Assembly: GCA_001464815.1 (NCBI GenBank)
Contig: LNDW01000016.1
Coordinates: 18,986 to 82,985, forward strand
From: Betaproteobacteria bacterium Ga0077527
GTDB taxonomy: Bacteria > Pseudomonadota > Gammaproteobacteria > Burkholderiales > SG8-41
Direction: 5' to 3'
DNA length: 64,000 nt
Below are positions 26,830 to 34,766 of the stretch, piece after piece; the stretch's first letter is position 1, and every line of letters starts with the position of its first letter. The notes beneath the pieces are model-generated. The model was not told where the DNA came from, did not search any database, and saw only the letters and a program-made list of their open reading frames with translations. The position numbers and the translations under genes are program-made.

Positions 26830-28182
26830 TCAGCGGAAGTTGGCCACCTGCCGTGCCTCGCCGGCAAGGCGCAGGATGTGCATGCCGAGACCGTGGCGGT
26901 CGACGATGTAGATGTAGCCGCGGTCGTCGACCTCGACATTGTTGGTGGTCACCGCGCGCCCCTTGGCTTCAGGCACGTAATACGCAATCTCCCGCGGCTT
27001 GTATGGATCGCGGATATCAAGCGCACGCACGCCGGCGTTGAAATGGGCGATGAACAGGATGCGCCGGTAATAGATGTCGTTGAAGCTTTCCTGCGAGGCA
27101 TGGGCGCCGATGCGCCCGGGCCGCGCGCAGAAATTGCCGGGCTTGGGATCAAAGGCCCAGGTCGAGGCGACCACGGGTTTTGATTCATCGGTCACATCGA
27201 TCATCCACACCTTCTGCTGCGCGCCGACGCAGCCATCGGCCAGCGCCTCGTTGATGACCGCGACAAAATCGCGCTGCGTGCTGCGTCCCTCAGTACCGCG
27301 TCCATCAGCGCCGCGCACGGTCATGCCCGGCAGCGGAAACACGGTGTGGGCACCATAGTTGGGATCGAGGTCAAAACGCCCGCGCTGCGGCGCAAGCAGG
27401 TTGTCACGGGTCGGCGTTTTTTCGCCCTTGAGCAGCGCTTCGCGATCAACAATCTGCAGAATGCCGCCGCTCGAGGTGCCGTGACCGAAATAGACGCGGT
27501 TGCTGCGCGGTCCGGTGGAGATGGCGCCGTGCAGGCCGGTGGGCACCGCGCCGCCGGCACCCGGCTCCTGCCCGGGCAAACCAAAATCACGGATATGCCG
27601 CGGTTTTGCCGGATCGGAGAGATCGTAAACCTGCGTCATGCGCCAGGTGCGCCAGCCGGGCACGCCAGAAACGAGATAGGCAATGCCGGTGTCGCACTCC
27701 CACCAGTTCTTGTGCGTGCCGCGCAGGCCGTCGGCAACCACCGTCACCCGCCGCGGCGCGGCGGGCTGGGTGACATCCCAGATTTCGTGGGCGGTATGTC
27801 CATACGAACGCAGGAGATAGACACGGTCACGCGCCGCGCGCGGCAGCTCGCTGCCCTTGCAGATACGCGCCATCTGCGCTTCGCCGCCGGGCGGTCCCGG
27901 GATGTGGTGCAGGGTCTGCGGTTTTGCGGGATCGGTGACATCAATCAGCAGCGAGCCATTGTCCTCGCGCTGCCCGGTCAGCGGATTCAAAGCGCTGCCC
28001 GCATGCAGGCCGATGGTGGCGATCCAGCGGCCGTTGTGTTCATGAATCACCGGCTGGTAGGCACCGCGGCCCTGCAGGTCATGGAAACCGGCGAGCGCCA
28101 TGTCGCGCGATTCCGCTGCGAGCAGCGGCGTCGGCAGCAGCCCGCCGAGCACGGCCGCCAGCAGCACCGGAGCGAGGCGCAT
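26830..28182 (-). CDS. Secreted LVIVD/beta-propeller-like protein
   Basis: The 450-residue protein has a signal peptide (APVLLAAVLGGLLPTPLLAA) and repeated blocks of LLIDVTDPAKPQTL, EIWDVTQPAAPRRV, QVYDLSDPAKPRHI, WMIDVTDESKPVVA and ALDIRDPYKPREI. These are the blades of an LVIVD-type propeller. Function is not known for such proteins; some are outer-surface or periplasmic binding proteins. The ATG at 28182 overlaps the stop of the SnoaL-like gene (TGATG), so it is translationally coupled to it. It ends 3 bp from the convergent DyP gene. Confidence 0.8.
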   Translation of the reverse strand: MRLAPVLLAAVLGGLLPTPLLAAESRDMALAGFHDLQGRGAYQPVIHEHNGRWIATIGLHAGSALNPLTGQREDNGSLLIDVTDPAKPQTLHHIPGPPGGEAQMARICKGSELPRAARDRVYLLRSYGHTAHEIWDVTQPAAPRRVTVVADGLRGTHKNWWECDTGIAYLVSGVPGWRTWRMTQVYDLSDPAKPRHIRDFGLPGQEPGAGGAVPTGLHGAISTGPRSNRVYFGHGTSSGGILQIVDREALLKGEKTPTRDNLLAPQRGRFDLDPNYGAHTVFPLPGMTVRGADGRGTEGRSTQRDFVAVINEALADGCVGAQQKVWMIDVTDESKPVVASTWAFDPKPGNFCARPGRIGAHASQESFNDIYYRRILFIAHFNAGVRALDIRDPYKPREIAYYVPEAKGRAVTTNNVEVDDRGYIYIVDRHGLGMHILRLAGEARQVANFR

Positions 28183-28577
28183 CAGTCCGCGGTGACCTGC
28201 TTCCAATAGCTGTCCTTGGTGGCGATCAGGCCGTCGCGCAGGGTGTAGATGTCGCAACCGCGCAGGTCGATCGCGGCACCGTCGCTGCGCCGGATGGCGG
28301 TCATGCGGAAGGTGCCGACGACAAATTCACCGGCGGCAAACACCTGCGCCTCGGTGAAGCGCACGCCGTCGAGCTCCTGCGCGCGTTCGGCCAGCGCCAC
28401 GCGTAATGCTTCGCGGCCCTCGACAATGCGGCCATGCGGCGCATCGGGGCCACGCGCCATGATCCAGCGAAAGTCCGGCGTGACGCAGGCGAGGATGCCT
28501 TCGACATCCGCGGCATTGAAGGCCTTGCCGAAGCGGCGGAACAGCGCCTGCAGCCCGGCATCCAGCGGCGCGCTCAT
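28182..28577 (-). CDS. SnoaL-like (NTF2-fold) protein
   Basis: The 131-residue protein shows the NTF2-like cone fold: LQALFRRFGKAFNAADVEGI at the N-terminus, PDFRWIMARG, and C-terminal strands RGCDIYTLRDGLIATKDSYW. This subgroup (nuclear transport factor 2 family) includes polyketide cyclases and isomerases, but the reaction cannot be deduced. Its ATG overlaps the stop of the upstream thioesterase gene (ATGA), and its own stop overlaps the LVIVD gene start. All three form a tightly coupled operon. Confidence 0.82.
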   Translation of the reverse strand: MSAPLDAGLQALFRRFGKAFNAADVEGILACVTPDFRWIMARGPDAPHGRIVEGREALRVALAERAQELDGVRFTEAQVFAAGEFVVGTFRMTAIRRSDGAAIDLRGCDIYTLRDGLIATKDSYWKQVTAD

Positions 28578-29005
28578 GAATCACCCAACAGCTTGCGCAT
28601 CGTGTCCGGCAGCGGCACCGATTTCTGCTGCGTCATGTCATACCACACCAGTGTGGCATAACCTTCACCGCACAGCACATCGGCCTCGACATGGCGCAGC
28701 CGGTAGTGGGTCTGCACGCTGCTGCGCCCGAGTTTGCCGGCATGCAGCGAAACCTCGACGCTCGCCGGATATTCCAGCGGGCGGTGGTAATGGCAGGCGG
28801 CATTGAGCAGTACGATCACCGGGTGCGGCGGCACTGTCGGGATGCCGAGGCCGGACACCCAGCGCATGCGGGTTTCTTCCATGAACCTGAAAAAACCGGT
28901 GTTGTTGACATGACCCTCGGCGTCCATGTCGCCCCAGCGCACGGGGATGACTGTGGTGAATACCGGCGGGTTGAGCGGTGCGTCTTCCTGAATGACCTTG
29001 ATCAT
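28574..29005 (-). CDS. 4HBT-type acyl-CoA thioesterase
   Basis: The 143-residue hot-dog protein starts at 29005; an in-frame start at 29026 is possible. The catalytic-type motif is RWGDMDAEGHVNNTGFFRF, with the Asp of the 4-hydroxybenzoyl-CoA thioesterase class in DxxGHVNN. It should hydrolyse an acyl-CoA, the chain type being unknown. It opens an operon with the SnoaL-like and LVIVD genes through ATGA overlaps. A palindromic repeat element lies just upstream. Confidence 0.88.
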   Translation of the reverse strand: MIKVIQEDAPLNPPVFTTVIPVRWGDMDAEGHVNNTGFFRFMEETRMRWVSGLGIPTVPPHPVIVLLNAACHYHRPLEYPASVEVSLHAGKLGRSSVQTHYRLRHVEADVLCGEGYATLVWYDMTQQKSVPLPDTMRKLLGDS

Positions 29006-29046
29006 CAAGCATTCCGTTTGGCACATAACCCCGGAAAAACCGCGAC

Positions 29047-29131
29047 TGTCATTCCGGCGTACGCCGGAATCCGGAAATGCAGCAAAGAAAATCTCCTGGA
29101 TTCCGGAGCGCTGCGCGTCCGGAATGACAGC
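29047..29131. repeat. Composite ATTCCGG inverted repeat
   Basis: The element opens with TGTCATTCCGGCGTACGCCGG and closes with TCCGGAATGACAGC, giving an outer inverted repeat CTGTCATTCCGG/CCGGAATGACAG. The core CCGGCGTACGCCGG is the same as at 1690. It lies between the thioesterase start and the end of the CoA-transferase gene. It resembles a complete miniature element of which the copies at 1684 and 34581 are fragments. Confidence 0.65.
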
Positions 29132-29143
29132 ACAGAACCGGTC

Positions 29144-30340
29144 TCAGACGACGTTGCGCTTGTGCAGGTCGGCGATGTCACCGTCACGGTAGCCCAGTTC
29201 GCGCAGGATCTCGTCGGTGTGCTGGCCACAGTCCGGGGTTGCACTGCGGATTTCATGCGGCGTACGCGACAGGCGGAACGGCTGGTTGACCACGGCGACG
29301 TCGCCGACGCCGGGGATGTGCAGCGGCGCCGCCATCTGGTTGTACTGCACCTGGGGATCGGCGAAGACCTCGTCCATCTTGTAAATCGGGCCACCGGCGA
29401 CACCGCACTCCTCAAAGCGCGCGGTCCAGTGGGCCTTGTCCTTCTGGACCATCAGCGCCTGCAGTTCCTTGTTCAGCGCGGCGCGGTTCTTCGAGCGCGC
29501 GGCGCGGTCCTTGTATTCAGGCTTCTCGTTGAGGCCCTCGGCACCAAGCGCCTTGCACAGCCGGGCGAACATCTCGTTGTCGCCGGCGGCAATGTTCATG
29601 TAACCGTCGCTGGTCTGGAACACACCGGTCGGGATCGAGGTCGGATGGTCATTGCCGGCCTGCTCGGGCACTTCGTGGTCAACGGTCCAGCGCGCGGCCT
29701 GGAAGTCGAGCAGCGCGATCATCGCGTTGAGCAGCGACACTTCGATCCATTGACCTTCACCCGAGGCTTCGCGCTCGAGCAGCGCGGTCATGATGCCCAG
29801 CGCGCAGTACAGGCCGGCGGCCGAATCCGACACCGCGCAGCCGGCGCGCATCGGGCCCCGGCCCGGCTCGCCGGTGATCGCCATCAGCCCGCCCATGCCC
29901 TGGGTGACCTGGTCGAAGCCCGGGCGCTTGGCATAGGGGCCGCTTTGGCCGAAGCCGGAAATGCTGGCGAGGATGATCTTCTTGTTGACCTTCTTCAGCG
30001 ACTCGTAATCAATGCCGAGGCGGAACTTGACGTCGGGGCGGTAGTTCTCGGCCACCACATCGGACTTCTCGGCGAGCTTCATGAAAATCTTCAGGCCGTC
30101 CGGATCCTTCAGATTCAGCGTGAAACCGCGCTTGTTGCGGTGCAGGTTCTGGAAGTCGGCGCCGGTGCGCTTGCCGCCCCAGCCGTCGGAGAGGTTGAGC
30201 CCCGGCGGGGTCTCGATCTTGATCACGTCGGCGCCCCAGTCGGCGAGCTGGCGCACGGCCGTCGGGCCGGAACGCACGCGGGTGAGGTCGATGACACGGA
30301 AGCGCGACAGCGGGCCGCGGCGTTGGGTGGAAGCAGTCAT
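29144..30340 (-). CDS. CaiB/BaiF family III CoA-transferase
   Basis: The 398-residue enzyme begins LSRFRVIDLTRVRSGPTAVRQ, with the family hallmarks DVIKIETPPG, RNKRGFTLNLKDPDG and GMGGLMAITGEP. Asp172 in VSDSAAGLYCALG fits the catalytic nucleophile of formyl-CoA transferase-type enzymes. It moves CoA between two carboxylates, probably activating an organic acid. A GAGAGA site precedes the ATG. It is divergent from glcD, with which it may share a promoter region, and lies upstream of the thioesterase operon. Confidence 0.93.
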   Translation of the reverse strand: MTASTQRRGPLSRFRVIDLTRVRSGPTAVRQLADWGADVIKIETPPGLNLSDGWGGKRTGADFQNLHRNKRGFTLNLKDPDGLKIFMKLAEKSDVVAENYRPDVKFRLGIDYESLKKVNKKIILASISGFGQSGPYAKRPGFDQVTQGMGGLMAITGEPGRGPMRAGCAVSDSAAGLYCALGIMTALLEREASGEGQWIEVSLLNAMIALLDFQAARWTVDHEVPEQAGNDHPTSIPTGVFQTSDGYMNIAAGDNEMFARLCKALGAEGLNEKPEYKDRAARSKNRAALNKELQALMVQKDKAHWTARFEECGVAGGPIYKMDEVFADPQVQYNQMAAPLHIPGVGDVAVVNQPFRLSRTPHEIRSATPDCGQHTDEILRELGYRDGDIADLHKRNVV

Positions 30341-30487
30341 GGCAAATCTCTCTGTCTATTCTCTGTTTATTCGAGATAACTGGTGAACCAGGTGCCGGAA
30401 CAGGCCGGCGGCGCGGGATTCCGCGCTGGGGAACCGGAGTTTCGCATAAAAAGGCCCGGCTTTGGCCGCGCATCCGGAGTGGTGCTA

Positions 30488-30499
30488 TAGAATCCTGCC
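30488..30499 (+). promoter_or_regulatory. Candidate leaderless promoter of glcD
   Basis: TAGAAT, six bases, then ATG at 30500. No Shine-Dalgarno sequence is present. A TTGGCC lies upstream at 30462 but at 20 bp spacing, so the -35 is uncertain. Confidence 0.45.
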
Positions 30500-31990
30500 A
30501 TGAATGCCCCTGTGCAGAAAATGCCGGTTGACCTTGAACGCCAGCGCGCGGTCTGCTCCGCTCTGCGTGCCTTCATGCCGGCGCAGAACGTACTGTTCGA
30601 GCGCGAGGACGTGACGCCGTACGAATGCGACGGGCTTTCCGCCTATCGCCAGGTGCCGATGGTGGTGGCGCTGCCCGAAAACGAGGAACAGGTCTGCGCG
30701 ATCCTCGAAGCCTGCCACCAGATGCGTGTGCCGGTCACCGCGCGCGGCGCCGGCACCGGCCTGTCCGGCGGCGCGCTGCCGCTGGGCAACGGCGTGCTGC
30801 TGTCGCTGGCCAAGCTGATGAAAATCGTCGCCATCGACCCGCTTGCGCGCTGCGCCCGCGTGCAGCCCGGCGTGCGCAACGCGGCGATTTCCGAAGCCGT
30901 GGCAGCCCTGGGCCTGTATTACGCGCCGGACCCCTCGAGCCAGATCGCCTGCTCCATCGGCGGCAACGTCGCCGAGAATTCCGGCGGCGTGCACTGTCTG
31001 AAGTACGGCCTCACCGTGCACAACATCCTGAAAATCCGCGTCGCCACCATCGAGGGGGAAATCATCGAACTCGGCGGTGGCGGGCTGGATGCCGCGGGTT
31101 ACGACCTGCTGGCACTGATGACCGGTTCCGAAGGCCTGCTCGGCGTGGTCACCGAAATCACCGTAAAGCTGCTGCCCCGCCCCGAATGTGCCCAGGTCGT
31201 ACTTGCCGCCTTCGATGATGTCGGTCGCGCCGGCCAGGCAGTGGCCAATGTGATTGCCGCAGGCATCATTCCCGCAGGCATGGAAATGATGGACCAGCCG
31301 GCGACCATGGCGGTGGAACCCTTCGTCAAGGCGGGCTACCCCACCGACGCCGCCGGCATCCTGCTCTGCGAATCCGACGGCACCCGCGAGGAAGTGACCG
31401 AGGAAATCGCGCGCATCGAAAAAATCATGTCCGACAGCGGCGCCCACCTGGTGCGTGTTTCGCAGGACGAAGCCGAGCGCTTGCGCTTCTGGGCCGGCCG
31501 CAAGGCCGCATTCCCCGCGGTAGGCCGGCTCTCGCCTGACTACTACTGCATGGACGGCACCATCCCGCGCAAACGGCTGGCAGAGGTGCTGCGCGGCATC
31601 ACCGAGATGGAAAAAAAATACGAACTGCGCTGCGCCAACGTGTTTCACGCCGGTGACGGCAACCTGCATCCGCTGATCCTCTACGATGCCAACGATGCCA
31701 GCCAGTTGCAGCGAGCCGAGGATTTCGGCGCCGAGATCCTCAAGCTGTGCATCGACGTCGGCGGCACCATCACCGGCGAGCACGGTGTCGGTGTCGAAAA
31801 AATTGACTCAATGTGTGTGCAGTTCCGAACAGCCGAACTTGAAACCTTCCACGCACTGAAACACGCCTTCGACGAACACGGCCTGCTCAACCCCGGCAAG
31901 GCGGTGCCGACACTGCAGCGCTGCGCGGAGTTCGGTCGCATGCACGTACATGCCGGGCAGGAAAAATTCCCGGAATTACCCAGGTTTTAA
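30500..31990 (+). CDS. glcD: Glycolate oxidase subunit GlcD (FAD-linked)
   Basis: The 496-residue protein is the FAD subunit of glycolate dehydrogenase. Its PCMH-type FAD domain contains ARGAGTGLSGGALP and SIGGNVAENSGGVHCLKYG, and the C-terminal FAD-oxidase domain includes NVFHAGDGNLHPLIL and GTITGEHGVG. It oxidises glycolate (or D-lactate) to glyoxylate at the inner membrane with GlcE and GlcF. Both follow in order on the same strand, each separated by an ACAGAG stem-loop. The glyoxylate can feed the hyi/glxR pair 15 kb upstream. Confidence 0.96.
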   Translation: MNAPVQKMPVDLERQRAVCSALRAFMPAQNVLFEREDVTPYECDGLSAYRQVPMVVALPENEEQVCAILEACHQMRVPVTARGAGTGLSGGALPLGNGVLLSLAKLMKIVAIDPLARCARVQPGVRNAAISEAVAALGLYYAPDPSSQIACSIGGNVAENSGGVHCLKYGLTVHNILKIRVATIEGEIIELGGGGLDAAGYDLLALMTGSEGLLGVVTEITVKLLPRPECAQVVLAAFDDVGRAGQAVANVIAAGIIPAGMEMMDQPATMAVEPFVKAGYPTDAAGILLCESDGTREEVTEEIARIEKIMSDSGAHLVRVSQDEAERLRFWAGRKAAFPAVGRLSPDYYCMDGTIPRKRLAEVLRGITEMEKKYELRCANVFHAGDGNLHPLILYDANDASQLQRAEDFGAEILKLCIDVGGTITGEHGVGVEKIDSMCVQFRTAELETFHALKHAFDEHGLLNPGKAVPTLQRCAEFGRMHVHAGQEKFPELPRF

Positions 31991-32001
31991 AAACAACAGC
32001 A

Positions 32002-32104
32002 GCCACAGAGGTCACAGAGAGCACAGAGGAAATCAAAACCAAAACCTTGGCTTTCAGTTTTTGATCAAGGTTTTTCTCTGTGTCCTCTGTGACCTCTGTG
32101 GCCA
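32002..32104. repeat. ACAGAG-type intergenic stem-loop, copy 1 (glcD-glcE)
   Basis: The left arm starts GCCACAGAGGTCACAGAGAG and the right arm ends CCTCTGTGACCTCTGTGGC. The 27-nt arms pair with two mismatches, separated by about 50 nt. It lies between glcD and glcE. Confidence 0.8.
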
Positions 32105-32146
32105 AAAAGCTTTTGCTTCAAATCTTCAGTAATCTCAGTGGCTTAA

Positions 32147-33205
32147 ATGCAGGATTTCATCCAACAACTGTCCGATACCATCCGCGCCGCCGCCGACGCC
32201 AGGCGCGCGCTGGCCATCCACGGCAGCGGCAGCAAGGCCTTTTATGGCCATGCCGTCAAAGGCGAGGCACTGGTTGTCACCGGTCACCGCGGCATCATCA
32301 GCTACGAACCCACCGAGCTGGTGATCACTGCACGAGCCGGCACGCCGCTTGCCGAGATCGAGTCGGTGATGCGCGAACAGGGCCAGATGCTTGGTTTCGA
32401 GCCGCCGCAATTCGCTGGTGGCGGAACGCTGGGCGGCTGCATCGCCGCCGGACTCTCCGGTCCGCGCCGTGCCGCCGCCGGTTCCGCGCGCGACTTCGTG
32501 CTTGGCCTGCGCCTGCTCGACGGCCGCGGCACCGACCTTGTCTTCGGCGGCCAGGTGATGAAAAACGTCGCCGGCTATGACGTGTCGCGGCTGATCACAG
32601 GCTCACTGGGAACGCTCGGTGTGATCCTCGAAGTCTCGCTGAAGGCTCTGCCGCTGCCGCCAGCCGAGCTGACCTTGGTGCAGGAACATTCGCAGGCCGA
32701 TGCGCTGCACCTGATGAACACCTGGGCCGGAAAACCGTGGCCGATCACCGCCACCTGCCATGCCGGTGGCCGGCTCTACCTGCGGCTGGCCGGTGCCCGG
32801 GCCGCGGTAAAGGCTGCGGCCGCGACACTTGGCGGTGAAACCCTCAATACCGCCGAAACCTTCTGGCGCGATCTGCGCGACCAGCGCCATGCATTTTTTG
32901 CCGGCGATGCACCGCTGTGGCGGCTGTCGCTGCGTTCGACCACGCCGGAGCTCGAACTGCCCGGCGCGCAACTCATCGAATGGGGCGGCGCGCTGCGCTG
33001 GCTGCGCGCCGATGTGGACGCCATGAGTGTGCGCAAGGCGGCACGCGGCGGTGAAGGCCATGCCACGCTGTTCCGCGGCGGCAAGCCCGGCACGGCGGTA
33101 TTTCATCCGCTGCCCGCGGCACTGATGAAGCTGCACAGGCGGGTGAAGCTGGCGATGGACCCGGCTGGCATCCTCAATCCGGGCCGGATGTATCCGGAGT
33201 TGTAA
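32147..33205 (+). CDS. glcE: Glycolate oxidase subunit GlcE
   Basis: The 352-residue protein is the second FAD-binding-type subunit. It has a PCMH domain with AIHGSGSKAFYG, QMLGFEPPQFAGGGTLGGCI and GQVMKNVAGYDVSRLI, but is shorter than GlcD and lacks the full C-terminal oxidase domain. In E. coli both GlcD and GlcE are required for activity. It lacks a Shine-Dalgarno sequence at the ATG and follows an ACAGAG stem-loop. The start could be refined by proteomics. Confidence 0.94.
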   Translation: MQDFIQQLSDTIRAAADARRALAIHGSGSKAFYGHAVKGEALVVTGHRGIISYEPTELVITARAGTPLAEIESVMREQGQMLGFEPPQFAGGGTLGGCIAAGLSGPRRAAAGSARDFVLGLRLLDGRGTDLVFGGQVMKNVAGYDVSRLITGSLGTLGVILEVSLKALPLPPAELTLVQEHSQADALHLMNTWAGKPWPITATCHAGGRLYLRLAGARAAVKAAAATLGGETLNTAETFWRDLRDQRHAFFAGDAPLWRLSLRSTTPELELPGAQLIEWGGALRWLRADVDAMSVRKAARGGEGHATLFRGGKPGTAVFHPLPAALMKLHRRVKLAMDPAGILNPGRMYPEL

Positions 33206-33220
33206 AAATCAAGAACATGA

Positions 33221-33320
33221 GCCACAGAGGTCACAGAGAATCTCGATACCCCCTTGAGGGGTACACAGAGGACTGCAAAACCAATCGGTTTTCTCTGTGA
33301 ACTCTGTGACCTCTGTGGCT
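33221..33320. repeat. ACAGAG-type intergenic stem-loop, copy 2 (glcE-glcF), interrupted
   Basis: The left arm GCCACAGAGGTCACAGAG is interrupted by a short insert containing ACCCCTTGAGGGGT (a small palindrome) before ACACAGAGG resumes. The right arm ends ACTCTGTGACCTCTGTGGC. The insert looks like a nested element or expansion. Confidence 0.75.
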
Positions 33321-33340
33321 AAAAGGTTTTAAGTTTTTTC

Positions 33341-34576
33341 ATGCAAACCAATCTCGCCGACTTCATCAAGGACACGCCGCAGGGCCGCGAGGCGGAGGAA
33401 ATCCTGCGCAAGTGTGTGCACTGCGGTTTCTGCACCGCGACCTGCCCGACCTACCAGTTGCTCGGCGACGAACTCGACGGGCCGCGCGGCCGCATCTACC
33501 TGATGAAACAGGTGCTTGAAGGCGCACCTGCCACCGAAAAAACCCAACTCCACCTCGATCGTTGCCTGACCTGCCGTTCCTGCGAAACCACCTGCCCCTC
33601 CGGCGTGCATTACAGCCGGCTGCTCGACATCGGCCGCGCGGTGGTCGCAGAGCAGGTGCCGCGCAGCGGCTTCGCAAAGCTGCAGCGGCAGGTGCTTGCC
33701 GCGGTGATTCCGAAACCCGCGATATTTAATCCGCTGCTAGCGGCAGGACGCATCGCGCGCAACATCCTGCCCAGGGTGCTCGACGATGTGGTGCCGGCAG
33801 CCCCGGCGCGTGCGCGCCCCTGGCCGGTCGGCGGACACGAACGGCGCATGCTGGTGCTCGATGGCTGTGTGCAGCCCGCGCTGTCACCGGCGACCAATGC
33901 CGCCACTGCACGTGTGCTCGACCGCCTCGGCATTTCACTGATCCGCGCCGCGAATGCCGGCTGCTGCGGCGCCGTCGCCTTCCACCTCGACCAGCAGGCA
34001 CAGGCACTCGATGCGATGCGCCGAAATGTCGATGCCTGGTGGCCGCAGATCGAACAGGGTGTCGAGGCTGTGGTATTCACCGCATCCGGATGCGGCACGA
34101 TGCTCACCGACTACGGCCACGCGCTCGCCCATGATCCCGCATACGCCGAACGTGCGAAGCGGCTGTCGGCGCTGGCGGTGGATCTGAGCACCGTCGTCGA
34201 AAAAGAAAAATATCAATTAAAACAATTACTTATAAATAAAGTCCCGGTGGAAACGCAAGTTTTCCATCCGCCCTGCTCGCTGCAGCACGGCCTGAAGCTG
34301 AAGGGTCGCGTCGAGGCGCTGCTTACTGAGCTGGGCTTCAAGCTCGCGCCGGTGGAAAACGCGCACCTGTGCTGCGGCTCGGCCGGCACCTACTCGGTAT
34401 TGCAGCCGGAAATTTCGGCGCAGCTCAAAGCCAACAAGATTCGCGCACTCACCGCGCACACGCCGCAACAGATACTCACCGCCAATATCGGCTGCCAGAC
34501 CCACCTGCAATCAGCGACCGCATTGCCGGTTCGGCACTGGATCGAGTTCATCGACGATCTGCTGTCGGCCACTTAA
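33341..34576 (+). CDS. glcF: Glycolate oxidase iron-sulfur subunit GlcF
   Basis: The 411-residue protein has two 4Fe-4S motifs, CVHCGFCTATC (Cys 25-35) and CLTCRSCETTC (75-85), and two C-terminal CCG modules near NAGCCGAVAF and NAHLCCGSAG. It passes electrons from GlcDE to the membrane quinone pool. Residues about 287-300 (EKEKYQLKQLLINK) are coded by an AT-rich stretch that contains a copy of the dispersed motif. That looks like an in-frame insertion into an otherwise GC-rich gene. The gene is last in glcDEF. Confidence 0.95.
   Translation: MQTNLADFIKDTPQGREAEEILRKCVHCGFCTATCPTYQLLGDELDGPRGRIYLMKQVLEGAPATEKTQLHLDRCLTCRSCETTCPSGVHYSRLLDIGRAVVAEQVPRSGFAKLQRQVLAAVIPKPAIFNPLLAAGRIARNILPRVLDDVVPAAPARARPWPVGGHERRMLVLDGCVQPALSPATNAATARVLDRLGISLIRAANAGCCGAVAFHLDQQAQALDAMRRNVDAWWPQIEQGVEAVVFTASGCGTMLTDYGHALAHDPAYAERAKRLSALAVDLSTVVEKEKYQLKQLLINKVPVETQVFHPPCSLQHGLKLKGRVEALLTELGFKLAPVENAHLCCGSAGTYSVLQPEISAQLKANKIRALTAHTPQQILTANIGCQTHLQSATALPVRHWIEFIDDLLSAT
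34211..34233 (+). repeat. AT-rich dispersed motif inside glcF
   Basis: TATCAATTAAAACAATTACTTAT lies in frame within glcF and matches 22 of 23 bases of the copy upstream of amt (2977-2999, opposite strand). It is translated as YQLKQLL. Confidence 0.6.
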
Positions 34577-34580
34577 GGCC

Positions 34581-34603
34581 TCATTCCGGCAAGCGCCGGA
34601 ATT
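34581..34603. repeat. CATTCCGGCAAGCGCCGGAATTC repeat fragment
   Basis: A short inverted repeat of the same ATTCCGG family as at 1684 and 29047. It lies directly after the glcF stop and may act as its terminator. Confidence 0.5.
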
Positions 34604-34632
34604 CACCACCCACTTTCACCCCGTACTTTCCC

Positions 34633-34745
34633 CTTGTACTTTTTGTGACAGAGGCGTACCTTCCGCTCCCATACGCGGGGCGCCCGGTCATAAGCAATTG
34701 AGGTACTTGTACTTTTTGTGACAGGAGCGTACTCTCCGCGCCATT
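34633..34745 (+). promoter_or_regulatory. 40-bp direct repeat upstream of the methyltransferase
   Basis: Two copies of CTTGTACTTTTTGTGACAG plus GCGTAC lie at 34633-34672 and 34706-34745, matching at about 34 of 40 bases, with a 73-bp period. They are the only notable signal in the leader. They may be operators for the downstream gene or a remnant of tandem duplication. Confidence 0.55.
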
Positions 34746-34766
34746 CGTCCAGGAGAGGAGCTTCAC

